Counted from the first letter of the stretch, positions 44,253 through 58,420 are shown. The stretch is 64,000 bases of DNA from Hippophae tibetana (GCA_037013495.1 CM072801.1:12758501-12822500), one strand, 5' to 3'. Notes: generated by a model not told the origin, from the letters alone. Program-made: numbers and translations.

Positions 44253-45947
44253 TTATCTAAATGGAATACTGGTATTAGAAGAAATCAAGTTTTTGAGCTC
44301 TATCAAATGTTCATCATTAGATATGTTGAGCAAAAGGCGTAGATTTGTCACCAACTCTTCTTGTTCCCAGCTTAAAGGACCAGATGCATGCAATGCCTCG
44401 ATAGTAGAACGATAGGCATGCAACTCTATCTTATGGACTTCAGTAGCCAAGTCCTCTTTTGTCGGAATGAGACAGTTACCTTCTTCATACTGAGACTGGC
44501 AAAAAGATTCAGCATTGGAAAAGTTATCACCAAACTCTTCAGTATGACCCCTATAAACATGAAAAGAGGAGCTGTAGGAACCACAGCTAGTAGTGCTATA
44601 ACTACCAACAGAACATGCCACGCTATAAGCATCATTTGATTCTAAGTCTACAGCAAATGAGCACCTAGCATTACCAGTAGTTCTCCTCCTTTCCACGTCC
44701 ACTTCAGAAACTCCACTTGTCCTGCTAATCGAAGCATGTATTTCCTGTGAACCGAGCATCCTTCTTTGTGGCACAAAATCTACCTGTTTTGCTAACATTG
44801 CTGCATTTGCAGCAATTACTCGGCGATAGCATCCTTCATTCTCAACTGCTCTAAATTTCTGGGCAGCTCCAGTATGTAAATCAGCATGAGAATCACAATA
44901 AGGTGAGTCTCTCTTTCGAGTTTTAGAGGAGGTGATTTGAGACTCGTAATTTAACTTGTTTTTAACAGGGTGACACTCATCATTGATATATGAATTTACC
45001 CTTGATTTTGTCTTCTGAATTTGAAAGGTTGAAATTTTATTGACCTTCATGGTTGAATTTCCATTACTTTTCCCATTACTATAACTTGCAGTGCCCTGTG
45101 TCCACAAAAGGAATAGGAAACAGTTCCTCAGTAACTAATACAGGAAAAAAGTAAGCAAACAACAAATTTAACATATTATGTTATTTGTAGAAAACTCTTC
45201 TTCTTTTTTCCATAAACAAAGTTATTATAAAAATTAAAGTTATCTTTGTAGACAACTACACGTACAAGGTGTATCAGGCAAAGCAAATCAATAACATCAC
45301 ATGTTCTAAAAGAAGTTTCGGAAATAGAAAATCAGATCACTCTTTCTAAAAATTAAAACTTATTGCACTGTTGATAACTATCAATGTCTTTTAATTAAGA
45401 AAAATACAAAAAGGTCACGTTAAAACAATGAACAATAGAAGATCCTTCATAGATAGTCCTTCAAGAACATTATTCATGTGTACAGAAATGGGAAATTAAA
45501 ACAAATAAACAAACTGTGAACCATTATCAATCGAGATAATATTACCTTTCCAATAACAACCCATTTGTCATCTAGCCATGATTGCCTAACTCGAACGTCT
45601 GTTTTTCTGACTTTAAATTCCCAAGAGGATCCAAGTATTCTGACCAAAAAGTACTTGTTTCCCAGCACATTTGAGATTGTTGCCATCTTCCAAGAAAAAT
45701 TGTCAAAAACCTCTACAACATCGCCGGGAACCAAATCATCCGAAGATTCCAATGCAGGAGGGCAGGGCCTAATAGCATTCCTCGATACCCTCTCCATGAT
45801 GGTTGTATCAGAAGCTTTCTCTGATCCATCAAATCTAACAATGTAGTTGTGGCCATTACCACAGAGTATCACAGCACGAAGCCAAGATCCTGAAGGCACC
45901 TCCCTCTTGCTTAATACTTCCACTTTACTCCCTTTTCTGAATCTCAT
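44253..45947 (-). CDS. Agenet (plant Tudor-like) and ENT domain protein
   Basis: Two coding exons: 45546-45947 (ATG 45945-45947) and 44253-45095, joined in phase 0 (GTAATA donor; ACACAG acceptor) into 414 residues. Two Agenet/Tudor-like modules occupy about residues 2-62 (RFRKGSKVEVLSKREVPSG, GNGHNYIVRF) and 70-133 (VPGDVVEVFDNFSWKMATI, RQSWLDDKWVVIGK). After a Ser/Asn-rich middle, residues about 338-405 form an ENT domain (KIELHAYRSTIEALHASG, WEQEELVTNLR). Agenet modules read histone or other methyl marks; ENT domains are dimerisation modules known from EMSY-like proteins. A chromatin role is inferred. It resembles At4g32440-type proteins from memory. A 5' leader intron 45974-46696 is supported by splice signals, so the transcript starts near 46,790. 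Confidence 0.9.
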
Positions 45948-45973
45948 AATGGCTGATATGCCAACCAAACTCA

Positions 45974-46790
45974 CTGAAGTTCAAATCTATTCATCAACAA
46001 CGTATATAATATAAGAGACAACATAATGATTCTAAAGTACTCAAATTTCATAAACTCAAAAGACGTTGACAGCAGAAAATCAAATTTCCTTTTTTTATCC
46101 CAATTTTCTAGTCAAAATTAGCAGAAAATCGAACTAATCAAATAACTCGTAATGATTATAATAAACTTCAAAGAGCTGAGAAGAAAATCCCAAATCCAAA
46201 CAGAAACTAATCAGAATTCAAAATCAATTATGGAAAATGATCGATGTATTTGATTGCTGATTAATTAAAGAAACTGAAATAGATAAATTTGAACAGCAGG
46301 TTTTTATAATAAAAAAATTAAAAACTCAATAATTGCACTCAACTGAACTGAAGATTACTAAACAGCCCAGTTCCCGCCATTTAATCTCAGAATTTAGTAT
46401 CGTTAAATCCAATAAATGAACAAGTGAAGACCGAATTGGTTTTTATAATGATTCTATCCGTTTTCTCAACAACCAAACAAAAAGGTCAAAGAAATTGACC
46501 GGACAAGTAAAATCAAAACTTGGATTAAAAATCGATATTCAATATATGAAAAAAACTTGAAACTGTGATTATTAAAACGAAGAAAGATATCGAGGATGCT
46601 AGCTACAGAGGCAATAAAAAAACATAAAATTGCAACGAAAAATCCAAATGCAGAGAGAAAGGTAAAAGAAGAAGGAACAGAGAGAGTTTCACTGACCTTG
46701 TATTCTCGATTCAGAGAGATCGATTATCGCAAAGATTCTGATTTTTGAAGTCTGTGAATATGATCGCTTTGATGGTGTTCGTGCTTCTGT
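45974..46790 (-). other. 5' leader exon and intron of the Agenet/ENT gene
   Basis: On the minus strand a donor CAAG/GTCAGT at 46697/46696 and an acceptor TTCAG at 45974 define a 723-bp leader intron. The first leader exon would be 46697 to about 46790, next to a T-rich and AT-rich promoter region. Confidence 0.55.
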
Positions 46791-46799
46791 ATAAATTAC

Positions 46800-49700
46800 A
46801 AAACTTAATCTTATTTTCTTTTTGTTTTTATTTTCAGTTTTTTTTTTTCTTTCTAAAATGGATACAATTTTTTTTACAATGAGAAGGAATATCAAATAGA
46901 GAAAAAAAAAAATAACGCAAAAATTTCTTACATTAAATTAAAAAAGTTATTTATTTTTTATATAGTAAAAAATAAGTCAAAAAATGCAAAAAAATATTTT
47001 TTATTAACATTTTGAATAAGATAATATTATTTTTTTAAATACTTTATTTTATTGGTAAATAAAGAGAGAGTAAAAATTAACTTTTTGATACTATATTTAT
47101 CATAAAAATTATTAAAGTATTGATTGAATAGTAGAGTTTAATCATAAAAATTATAGAAATATTTATAAATAGTTAATCTTATCTTTTACAAAATATAAAG
47201 AATTAAATGAAATATTTTATAACATAAAAGATTAATTGACATAAAAAATTTTAAGAGATTTTTACGACACATCACTATATAAAATAATATAAAATTAAAT
47301 ATTTTTAAATACATTTAAGTTATAATTAAAAATAAGATTGTCATTTGCATTTATTACGGATGCTATTGGGTTTTTATTATTCCCTGTGCATTTTAACTAA
47401 TATAATAATTCTTAAAAAAAACATTAAAATATAATATTCAATAATAATAATAATAAGAGTGAGGTGAGTAGTGAATCCAATCTGTATATTTTTGTTCCAT
47501 CCAAATAGATTTAAAAATGTTCAATCTAAATATAATTTAATGATATAATCTAGATAGAATTTTTTAGATTAGACAAGATTATATTAATATTGAAATTTAT
47601 TTATGAATTATTATCATATATAAAACATTACATACATAATTTTAAATTGATATTTTTGTAATAAATATTATTATCTATAATCAAAACTAAAAAGAATAAG
47701 AAATATGTATTTACAATTATTAAATTATTATAAATATTTATATTTATTTTTAAGTTAAAATAATAATTTAATATAATTATGTTATGTATAATATTTTAAT
47801 ACAATATATTATAAAATAAAATATTTATTTATTTATAATTTAATAATGATTCGATCAAAATTAGATATAATAAATTATAAAATTTATTAATTAAAATTTA
47901 AATAAATTATATAATTTTTAATCTGAAATCAATACAACTATAAAATTTATCAATTAAATCAAATTTCTTAATTCAAACTAATCTATCATGATATTTAATC
48001 ACCTGAAAATAATAATACTCTTAATAAACAACTAATATGGTATATTGATATGGTTTGGATGCTAAGTTGCCAAACTGCCCAAGAATCGCTTGTTAACGTG
48101 GTAATTAACTGTTTCCGTCTTATGCTAAGCCATTGTTGTACGTCCTCTACGCATGCCCCTTTATTTCCTCACAAATGGTTTTTTTTTTTTTTTATAATTT
48201 GATATATATTTTTGAAGTGTTGGTGCAATATATGGTGGGGTGAGAATAAGTAACGATTGATGGAGTTTGGAGGATTTTGATATCTAAAAAATATTGAAGG
48301 AATTTTTGAATATCCCATTATATATTATTGTAGTAGTATTATATGTATTGTTATATTTATTTTGTTATATATAAAAAAAAGTTGTTATATTTATTTTATT
48401 TTTTATGCACAATGAAATTGGTGGATTGTAAAAAAAGTTTTTTTAAAATTGAAATGAAAAGTATATAATATTACCCATCATCGATTAATATAATGATAAA
48501 GGCTGTGACCTTAAAATTTTGAAGTTGTATGATCCAATTTTTCTTTACAGAACGCTGCCAGTAAAAAATATTAAGTAAGAATGTCCGTGTGTATAATCAA
48601 ATATTTAAAACCTTTTTTTAATGTTATTGTTTTAATTACTCTTTTGGATTAGCTATTCTTATGTATCCCTTAAAAAAAAATATAAAGTAACGCTAGAGTC
48701 AAATTTACTTAAAAATAAAAAATAAAAAAAGAAGGAAGTAATTTGCATCAAGTTTTAATGGAAGATACAAGGTGTTGTGAAAAGTAATGTATTGTTCACA
48801 ATAAAGTTATCTTGTAAATTAGTTTTCAAACGAGTAATTGAGATAGTAAAATATAAACAAATATAAACAAACATTATAATAATAATACATGCATATTCAT
48901 ACCAATTAATCACAACGAAATGAATAAACAATAAAATAATAAATAAACACATAAGATTTATTATAATTTATCTCAAATACTATATAGCTTATATTTACAC
49001 CTAAGCAAGATTACAACTATGCTTCTAAAGAAGCAATACAGTTTACTCTTTCATCATAAGAGCATCACTCAATCTCATTTTAATCCAAGAATTTGTCATA
49101 ATACACCCCCAACAAAGATAAGGTTATATTCTAAGTTTTACAATGGATTGAAAAGAAAATAACCGTAGAGAAATTCAAACTCAAATAGTTGTCCAAGAAT
49201 ACTAAACTTCCTTTATCACATTTAATGTGTTCAAGCCCTATTCTCTTTTGTCTCTATTTTCTCTTTAAGCTCTCTAATATTCTCTTGTCTTTAAAATGAT
49301 TTTAGGATTCAAATAAGATCTTATGCACACCCCAAGGTCATTTATCAAAATATTCATTCAAAAATGAGTCTCCTTTTGTAAAGTCCAATGTCCATTTTGA
49401 TCAAATCGCAGGCATCTCGATTAATCAATACCTTGGCTTGATCAATCAAGCATGTTAAATGAAACTCCACCGCATGTGAAGCACAATTGTAACTCAATTG
49501 ATCCATAATTACGGGATTTATCTCTGTATAGTGAGATTGATCATTTAACTTATGTAACAATTATGATGACGTCCAAAATTCATCTTGTTAACTTTTCACT
49601 AAAGCATAATGTTCATAATCTAAATTTTGATGTTGGATCATCCATATTAGTTAACATTTTCATTACATCACATATTACATAAAGAAATTAATATAATTTA

Positions 49701-50266
49701 CAACTAACGAGGAATGTAGTTATATATATAGGATGCTTATTTGGATCGTAGGTTTAATTTACCTAAGTATAATTGTTTTGATGTAAGGAACTCTCAATTT
49801 TATTTTTATTTTTACAATCAGTAATTTTTTTAAAATATTTATTTTTAATTATTAAACAATTATTGAATTAAATTTTATAGCTTTAATAATTGATTAAAAT
49901 TTGGACAAAAAATTATTTTATTTTTTTCAAATAATAAATAAATAAAGATCATGTACTCAATTCTAAATTTCAAATAACATAAAAATTAATAGAAATATTT
50001 ACCATTTAATTTCGTATCAATTTAATCGTAGATTATATGCATAAACAAACATTTAATTTAAAAATAGAAATATAAAAACTAGAAAGCCGGTGACACTAGA
50101 CTTGAAGTTTCCTACTCTACTATATATTCAAAACTTAGGGTTGAGAAATAAGATAAGATTATTGGGTTAAAGTAATGAAATAAAAAATAATTAATTGAAA
50201 TTTTAAAAGGTAAAGTGAGTTAGTAGGAAGTAGCAAAAAAAAACTATTAATTTTATTATTTTTTAT

Positions 50267-50268
<2 letters not shown>
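46800..50268. other. AT-rich intergenic region
   Basis: Long AT-rich stretch with poly-T at about 48179-48194 and many short A/T repeats. 48,960-49,660 is less AT-biased and may be a decayed repeat, but it shows no domain, TIR or LTR ends that I could support. No gene found. Confidence 0.5.

Positions 50269-50316
<48 letters not shown>
50269..50316. repeat. (TA)n microsatellite, 24 units
   Basis: Uninterrupted TA dinucleotide run of 48 bp, about 115 bp before the first recognisable part of Tat element 2. Confidence 0.95.
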
Positions 50317-50320
<4 letters not shown>

Positions 50321-50542
50321 TGGATCAATTATTGTAATAATTTTAACTTCAAGAATCGATTTTATAATTTCTAAATCTAAACCAACTCAATCATAATAAG
50401 AAAATCGTACAACTTAAGTTGGGTTGGATTGAAGGATTTGAGTATTATTTTCTCTCTAACATCTCACTATAACCCATAACACATTAGCACTTTTCCAAAA
50501 AAAATGGTGTCTATCTTGAGGCATTAAATATTTAGTTTATAG

Positions 50543-51640
50543 TTGGCATTTAAAACCTTGTATCTTACATTCTCGGAGAAACAGATCGTGTCGCAAGAAA
50601 ATTCACTCTATGCATTATGGCTAGACAACCGCATGCTAAAGAAACTAATAGCCCTACTCGTCTTATCCAAGAGTTCAACCTCAATGATCAATTACATCAC
50701 ATGTCGTCAATTGGTACATCGCATCGCAATCTATAATATTATTACACACGACCCCTTGCCAATGATAACATGCGACCTATAGCCCGCGATGACACAACCA
50801 GGCCAACTAGGACAGCTCCATGAACCACTAGTTCTGCTAGCTATAGGTCTGAAAGCACATCCAGTGCAAAAGATGTCATGTTAAATAGTCTCTAAAAATA
50901 AGTAGTAAATCTGCAGCAAGTCTTCATTAAGTCTCAAGATGATAATAAGAAACTTAGATCAAGGTTGGTACATGATAATTATTCAGAAGCTGAAACTTCA
51001 TTCCATACTGATAGCCCACTAGAAAGTGTAAGTTGGCCACCAAGATCAAAGTATGCATCACAAGATATCCATAATTGTTGACCCGGTATAATTGAGGAAC
51101 AACGTATACCTGTAGCTTGTCAATGTAGAGAGAAATGAAGTCTACCAAGGGATTGTTAAGTATAATTATGGACATACCCATCCCAATTAAAAGGGAAGAA
51201 GATAGGAAGCCTTACCAAGATATGAATCTTAATCCTCCTCATTTCAAACCTGTGATTGTGCTCATAGGGAACCCATGGACTTGGGGAAGAGTGTGATTCT
51301 CTTTTATAAATCCCCCATTTCATGTCTCATTTTTTAAGGTTGTACAACTCATGGAGTGCATCAATCACGAAAATTGGTTGTAACCTATGAAAGATTTATT
51401 TAAGGATCCCAACAAGTATTTTGCATTTCATAAAGACACAGATCATTAGACCAGGGATTACTGGCACCTTAAGTGGTAAATTGACATATATTATTGGAAG
51501 GACATTTGGGTGATTTTCTTAATAGGAATGGGGGTCTGCAAGGAGGAAATAGAGAGGTGAACAACCCTTCTAACCAAAGAAAGTTTGTTCCTCCAAATCT
51601 TATTCGCTGGGACAACAACAAACCAAATTAACCTCCCCTA
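50543..51640 (+). pseudogene. Tat element 2 gag remains
   Basis: The first half (to 51150) is poorly conserved. At 51410-51600 broken frames give AFHKDTDH...DYWHLK and GHLGDFLNRN-like residues, the usual C-terminal gag block of Tat elements (CxxHxxxGHxTxxCxxLKxxIExLIxxGxLxxF). Confidence 0.55.
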
Positions 51641-51779
51641 GGAAATGTGCATATAATTCATACCATACACAGTGGACCAACTATGTCAGGTTATTCAAGT
51701 AATTCAAAGAAAAGGTATGCACAAGAAGAAAGAGACACAAATTGACTTGTATACAGTCTAAAGCATGAAGGATCTATCC

Positions 51780-51960
51780 ATCCTATATCTTTGAAGGATG
51801 GGAAGTCTTACCACCTCATGACGATTTGTTGGTCATCACGATCAAGATTGCACACTATGAGGTGCGCAGAATTTTGGTGGACAATGGTGGCTATTTTGAT
51901 TTTTTGTACATGGGGATAGACCCCAAGGAAATCACGCAGTAGTAAATGCCACTTGTAGGT
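51780..51960 (+). pseudogene. Tat element 2 aspartic protease fragment
   Basis: EVLPPHDDLLVITIKIAHYE followed by VRRILVDNGGYFDFLYM corresponds to the Tat protease active-site stretch (VRRxLVDxGSSADILY); the catalytic Asp is present. Confidence 0.65.
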
Positions 51961-52589
51961 TTCAATGGCAGTGTGAACATGTTGGTATGGACCATACGTC
52001 TATCAGTCTCTATGGAATGAGTAATCATCCTTACTAATTTTATAATATTGAACACCTTTACTTCTTACAACATGATCTTAGATAGACTATGGATTTATAA
52101 AATGAGAATGGTCCCTTCCATGTATCATTAGTTGGTCAAGTATCCCATGGTTGAAAGGATAAGAGGGAGATAAGGCGAAGATTTGTTGCAATTTTTCCAT
52201 GAAAAATGCCTTGACCATGTGCCAAGGTAGCAACCAAAGAACGGAAAACATTTAACCTAGGGAACAGTACAACTAGTAGGGAATCAAACCATGACAGTTT
52301 CCCTAGAGAATTACAAAATATTATATATAGGGGAACCGAAAGGGGACAAATATGTAAAAATCAATTCTAAACTCGCCCACGAGTTTAAGAGTTGATATCA
52401 TCAATTTCTTGAAGGATAATGTAGACCTTTTTACTTGGAGGCCAAAAGATATGCCAAGCATCAATCCAGAAATAATTTCTCATGAATTATGTATCGACTA
52501 TACCAAGAAATTAGTTCAACAATGGAAGTAGAGATTTGTTAGAGATAAAAGTGATATCATCAAGAAGAAGGTTAATTCCTCAAAAAAGT

Positions 52590-53110
52590 GTAAGTCAAGT
52601 TTGTGAAGTTGATTATCCAACATAGCTATCGAATGTTATGCTGGAAAATAAGATGGGAGGAGAACATAGAATGTGCGTTGACTTTACGGACCTTTATACT
52701 GCTACGTTGAAGGATTACTTCCTTTTTTCCAAATATTAACCAGTTGGCCAATACCACGAATGACTTTGAAATGATGAGCTTCATGGATGTGTACTCAGGC
52801 TCCCATCATATCTGAATGCACCTCAGAGATGAAGAAAAAATAGTTTTTATCATGGAAGAAGGGACCTATTGTTATACGAGAATGCCTTTTGGTTTAAATA
52901 ATGCAGGGTCTACCTACCAAAGGCTGATCAACAAAATGTTTAATGATCAGATAGGTCAAAATATGGAAGTCTATATAGACGACATGATGATTAAAAAAAA
53001 TCTCTCTAATTAGTCTTTGCCATAATAAAAGGTTATCATATGCGATTCAACCCAAAAAGTGTGTCTTTAAAGTAACCTCGAGGGAATTTTTTAGGTTATT
53101 TAGTGTCTTT
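52590..53110 (+). pseudogene. Tat element 2 reverse transcriptase fragment
   Basis: 52816-53010 is open; it contains MEEGTYCYTRMPFGLNNAGS, TYQRLINKMFNDQIGQNMEV and the catalytic motif YIDDMM. The upstream part (MCVDFTDL, about 52670) is in another frame. This is the Tat-type RT core. Confidence 0.82.
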
Positions 53111-53199
53111 AAGAGAGATAGAATCCAATCTTGACAAAATTTGGATTATAATAAATATGAGATCTCCAAGTTGTATTAAGGAGGTCCAATAGCTAAATG

Positions 53200-53795
53200 G
53201 ATCCATTTTATTTCCAAGTGTAAGTGTCAACCATTTTTTCAGCTACTAAAGAAAAATAGGGAGTACGTGTGGAATAGAAACTATGAACAAGTTTTCCAAT
53301 CCATCAAAGAATACTTGGGAAAATTGCCTATTTTAGCCAATCCTACTATAAGTGAGGTGTTATATATGTACATGGCCTTCATAAATAAATCCACTAGTCT
53401 TGTATTAGTGGTCGCAAGGGAGGGGAGACAACATCCCATATACTATGTAAGCCATTTCTTGACATGAGAACAACAACAATATCCTTTGTAGGATAAGGCA
53501 GGTTTACAATAAGAATGGCTGGATGGAAACTCAGGCATTACTATGGATCACATAAGATAATCTTCCTCCCATCATATCGCATAAAGAATATATTTGGAAA
53601 GTTGGACCAATCTGGTTCCCTCTCTCAAATAGTTATTGAGTTAAGCGAGTTCGAGATACACTATAAACTTATTTTTAGAGCTTGGTGCAAAGATCTAGAA
53701 ATTCATTTTTTATCGATCCTTATTGGAAATCAAGGGACATGCTCTTGCCAATTTTATTACTGAGTGGACTTAAGAGCCCACATATGAGCTAGAAG
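53200..53795 (+). pseudogene. Tat element 2 RNase H fragment
   Basis: 53267-53467 encodes KLPILANPTISEVLYMYMAF and VVAREGRQHPIYYVSHFLT, and 53515-53763 encodes RHYYGSHKIIFLPSYRIKNI and IELSEFEIHYK, the RT-connected RNase H of Tat elements; the frame ends at the Athila LTR insertion after the ADFxxEWT-like end. Confidence 0.78.
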
Positions 53796-53810
53796 CTATG
53801 GTGCCAGTTT

Positions 53811-55386
53811 TGATGACGCAAATGAGTGCTTAAAAGTACTAAAATTGTCATGATTTGATGTATTTAATTGATTAAATAGATTTATATTTGTACGATTTTA
53901 TCATATTTTATATAATTTTGTACTTTACAGAATCACGAGTATTTATATTGTTTTTTTGGTATTTTCGCTTCAAAAATAATTTAAAAACTCGAACAAAAAT
54001 ATTGAAAGCAATAAATCACAAAAAAAGAGAAAAAATAAAAAATGGATAAAACTGCCCAACCCCCCGTGCGCATGTCACGCCTAGTCCCGCATACGCCATC
54101 ACCCCCATACGTGTGCTAGCTTGTCCAAATGCATCGAAAACCAATTTTTTAGCCATTTTAGCCTTTCCCTGTATTTTTCTCCTTAGAAAGTTTTTTTATC
54201 TTATTTAGTTTTAAAGTTCTTTTTTTTTAGAAAAACTAGTTATGCTTTTGTAAATTTTCTAGTTTTTGATTCAATAAATCGAAATACAAATACGTTTGGA
54301 GGTTTTCTAGAAATAGAATTAACATTAAAGTTTTACAAAGATTTTTTTGAGGTATAATTTAAAATGAATTCTTTACAATTATTTTTATGTTTTATTCTTA
54401 TATGTTATATTTAATTTGTCTTTGATTAAATTTAACATGTCTGGTTGTTTGTAAATATGATATAATAATAACGTTATTATGCTTGCGAAATAGGTAAAAC
54501 ATTTCTATAAAATAAATTTATTTTATTTTTATTAAAGATTTTATATTAAGGATGTTAGAGAGAAATATATTATTTTTCATTACAAACTTAAATCTAAAAA
54601 TTAGATTTTAAGGTTTAATTATTCGGTATGATTTAGGGTAGTGTCATTTTATTTATTGGTACAATTCCCCGGTAGTTGGAATAAAGCTCTATTTAAAAAA
54701 AATTATAAGAACTATTATTCGAAAATGTATTGACAATATATTTTCATTAATGATTTTAAAACTTGAAGGTTAATACTCGGATAATTAAATTCTTAGATTT
54801 AATTTAGACACCTTGAATAAAGTTTAAAATCTCTAACCCCACTAAAGGCGACATTTAAATGGTTCATTTTCAATCTTTTAGAAAATAAATTAATTATCGA
54901 CAACATCCTTAAGTGTTAATTGATTTTTTAATTAACAATATCTAACTCACCAAAAGTGATATTTATATATATATATAAAAAAGAATCAATAAATATCAAT
55001 TTATATTTTTAATAACCTAAATAATATAAGCAAGTATAATTAATTTAATTATTATATCCATAAATACTCAACTATTATGAATGATAAAATTTGCATAATT
55101 GTTTATTAAATTCATATCTATGTTTATTTTTTTATGTAATTAGATTAGGAAATATAAAAAAATAAAAATATCGTGACATGATGTTTATGATTTAATTTCA
55201 TTTTTAAGAGTTTTAATAATAAATTAAAAATCACATATATTTCTTATTCCTTCATTTGATCGACCTTGGGAGTATACTTGTCATTTTCTATAAAATGATT
55301 CGTATATTTGAAATAGATTACAAAAATAGAACCAAAGTATCTGCAAAATTGGTATTGATAACCCGATGACGGTTTTGTATTCATCT
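53811..55386 (+). mobile_element. Athila-type solo LTR
   Basis: 1576 bp beginning TGATGACGCAAATGAG and ending TATTCATCT, whose terminal TGATGA / TCATC(A) pair is inverted. Flanking agttt (53806-53810) and agttg (55387-55391) agree at 4 of 5, a target duplication. It has the conserved GATCGACCTTGGGAGTATAC block near the 3' end. No internal domains flank it, so it is a solo LTR made by LTR-LTR recombination. Related to 11918-13492 and to 7010-7410 (reverse). Confidence 0.78.
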
Positions 55387-55391
55387 AGTTG

Positions 55392-58300
55392 ATTAAGCAC
55401 ATGGGTCAACTCAGTATGTGTGTTCTTAAACTCTTATTCCATGGCTTCATAGCAAGCCTTTAAGCCATACAATTCTTGGTCAACAAACTTGAAGGTTTCC
55501 TGACAAGTCTCCACTTCTCGTTCTGAGTCCACGGTAATAGATACGACCTAAAAAAACAAAAAAAACAAGGGAAGAGATTAACAAGTATGCATTAGCAAGT
55601 ACATCTCCACAAATGGCATATAAGTTTATTCACATCAAGCGCACATCTTACAATGAGGTACCAGATCGTCCATGTTCCCTTTTGCAAGCTATGTAAATGA
55701 GGGATTGATCTACATATACCCTAAAATGATGATATATCTCATCCTAGGCTTCGAGGTTACCAAACATACGACATTCGAATAGACTATTCAGCCCATTGAT
55801 TTCATGTCGTTCAGGTTTAATGGGAAAACACTTTAGAGTGGACTTATGTCTTCCTCAAATGAGGACAATTATTTGGGAGGAAAAGACCTTTCTCTTTTAT
55901 CACTACCTACTATAAGGGTAGGTTTAGGGTGCTCATCACCCATCGTCAGACCAGGTAGGTCTTCGATCGCACACTATTTTGTAGACAAAATGATCTGAAC
56001 TTACTCAGAGTTACCTTTCTCTTCCATGGACATACTGGATTTCTTAGTTTTATACCCCAACGGGGTAGTTTCACACATCATTTGGTTCACCTTATCACTT
56101 ATGGTTAGGGAAACGGGGTGTTTTTGAGTGACTGGTGGAAGGGTATTTGGGGTACAAGAAAAATATGACCCTATCTAAATCAGGTCATCTTGGTAAGTTT
56201 GTGAGTAATCCATTTTGACTTGTGACCTAAAAGTGATAGCCTAAAAATTCATTCAATTACGTTGGTTTTTCGGTTCGAAATGACCTAGAATCCAAGAACG
56301 GACTTACAATTCTAGGATGCAACCTCAAACTCTTATGGAATTCAAAAATAGTTTTAAAGACAGAAACATAATAAGATAAAACAATTAAATAGAAGAACAT
56401 ATGATACTTTTTTTTGGGAGCATTTGATCACTATGTAACAAATATAAAAGGGGAAAATACAACATATTTGTGATTAATTCAAACATATGCATAATTTGTG
56501 ATTGTACATTTCAACAAGTATATGCATTCAAATGGTAGGTACCTTATATTACATCAAAATCACACTTTTACATCCTAAGATTGAAAGCTTATCAATCACT
56601 AAGTGTTGATAGAGACCTCATAGAATGGGAAGCTTATCAATCACTCAGGTGTTGATGATGATATCATAGAAGCATAAGGCTACTCTAAGGGAGGCTTATA
56701 AGAATAAGGATTTATGGGGTGGCTTCTTCAACCAAACCTTCAAGTCGGGCCTTCTACATGGATTCTTCACCATGGGCTTAAGTAAGCTAAGTGCTCGTTA
56801 GAGGTGCTTTGCTCCGGCTATTCTAAAAAGCTTTCATCAAGATGAAGTAAGGAACAATTAGGTTCAACTTCTCGACCTGAGTCTTCAGTCTACTTACCCC
56901 AAAGCCCACCCTGTTTTTGTAAGCCTTGGTGTACTATTCTTTAAACGTCTCCACCATATCAGACAACAAGCTCATTTGATCCTTTAGTGGGCTTGCAGTC
57001 TCTTCAACCTCTTTAGTCGCTTGTTCAAAATGGCTTACTTTATATTCCTGCTCAAAGAAACAATTGTCCACTTTTCTCATCTTTTTGGACTTGTTGAGCA
57101 GGTCACCCTCAAGTTTCAATATTTTGGCCCCATTTTCAGCAAGGAAAGCATATTTGTCCTCTACAACCCTCTGGAACTTTGCTATTTACAAGCAAATTAC
57201 TTATACTTTGCACTTGTACCCCCTGCTTGCCTTCCCTGACCAATAATGGAAAGACCTAAAACAAACAAAAATCGGTATTACAAGTGGGAAATGAGGTGTA
57301 AATCTCGAAGTACATAGTTTACCTCAATTAGATTATCAGTCATTACCTCTCTATTAGACCATTCCTCACTTTTATGAGCTTTTCAGACCCTAGCTCGATC
57401 CTTTTAATTTTTTTCTTTCCATTTGGACCAAAATTATTTATTAGCTCACTTACACGGGATTGGGTTATACGGAAGTGATGGTTCTAGGTGCAACAGACTA
57501 GAAATTTGGCACAGTCACCCTAAATGTCTCTGATAATATAAAAATATTTATCCTTCCATCTTGAGGTACTATCGGAAAGTTTTAAGTGAAGCCCATGTCC
57601 AATAACACATGATATATTCATGTTCCCTTTTTCTAAGTTGTTTCTCTTCAAATAGTACATACACTTGATTTCGTCACTTGTCAGGTCCATCTCGTGTTCA
57701 CCAACGACAATTAAAAGACAAAAGAGAGTTTTCCATTAGTTGGGATTGACTTGGGCGAGGTTGGTGTTGAAAATGTTAAGGGTACGAGCCACCATCCTGG
57801 GGAACAGACACCAAAGTCTTATTTTAAAGATGCCAAATGTATCACCCACCACCATGCTAGAGGATCGTAGGTGTCACATAAATGGTAGGGTATCGAAATT
57901 ATTCCTACATGGGATGTGATGCCATACTTATGCCTAATCTTCACTAATAGTCGATAGTCAGATCCTTTGGAATTTTTTTAATCTGATGCTTATCTTTAGT
58001 TCAATAAGTGGGCTCATCCTTGTTATCATGCTTCTTCTCGGGATGAGGTACCCTTGCCGCTGTAGATGCAAGGATTTGAATAATGGGTACTAATCCTTGC
58101 AAAGATGATGAGTAGATAGGGTATAACCCAGATGAAGCGTGAGGCTTAGGATGCTCTCCTTAATTAAGCACCACATGTTTGGGTCGGTCCTTCATCACGA
58201 CCTATGCATGCTTCAATAGGTCTCTATGCTTCTTTTAAGCTCGTGGGAAGCAGAATGAGTCTTAAGATCTTTCTCAGGGTGTTCTTATCCTTATAGGAAT

Positions 58301-58420
58301 ACTTTTTGTGTAGCATGGGTGGACATATTTGGAAGATGTTGATTGTACTATGCCTTTATCTTTATTAGAAGACATTATAAAGAAGAAGAAAAGGATAAGG
58401 AAGTTACCTAGATGGTGAAA
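55392..58420 (-). pseudogene. Antisense extra ORF of Tat element 2
   Basis: The minus strand holds a plant transposon-protein (transposase-28-like) domain at about 57530-57980: LLVKIRHKYGI, TNLAQVNPN with WKTLFCLLIVVGEHEM and WKDKYFYI. Downstream on the minus strand, 56934-57119 is a coiled coil (EVEETASPLKDQMSLLSDMV), and further low-quality coding runs to 55400. It lies between pol and the 3' LTR. Stops and shifts disable it. Equivalent to the antisense ORF at 13780-15480. Confidence 0.55.

Noticed and set aside
45948..45974. A start at 45974 for the Agenet/ENT protein
   Set aside because: The codon is GTG and lies at a splice acceptor. The ATG at 45947 begins the MRFRKGS sequence typical of the family.
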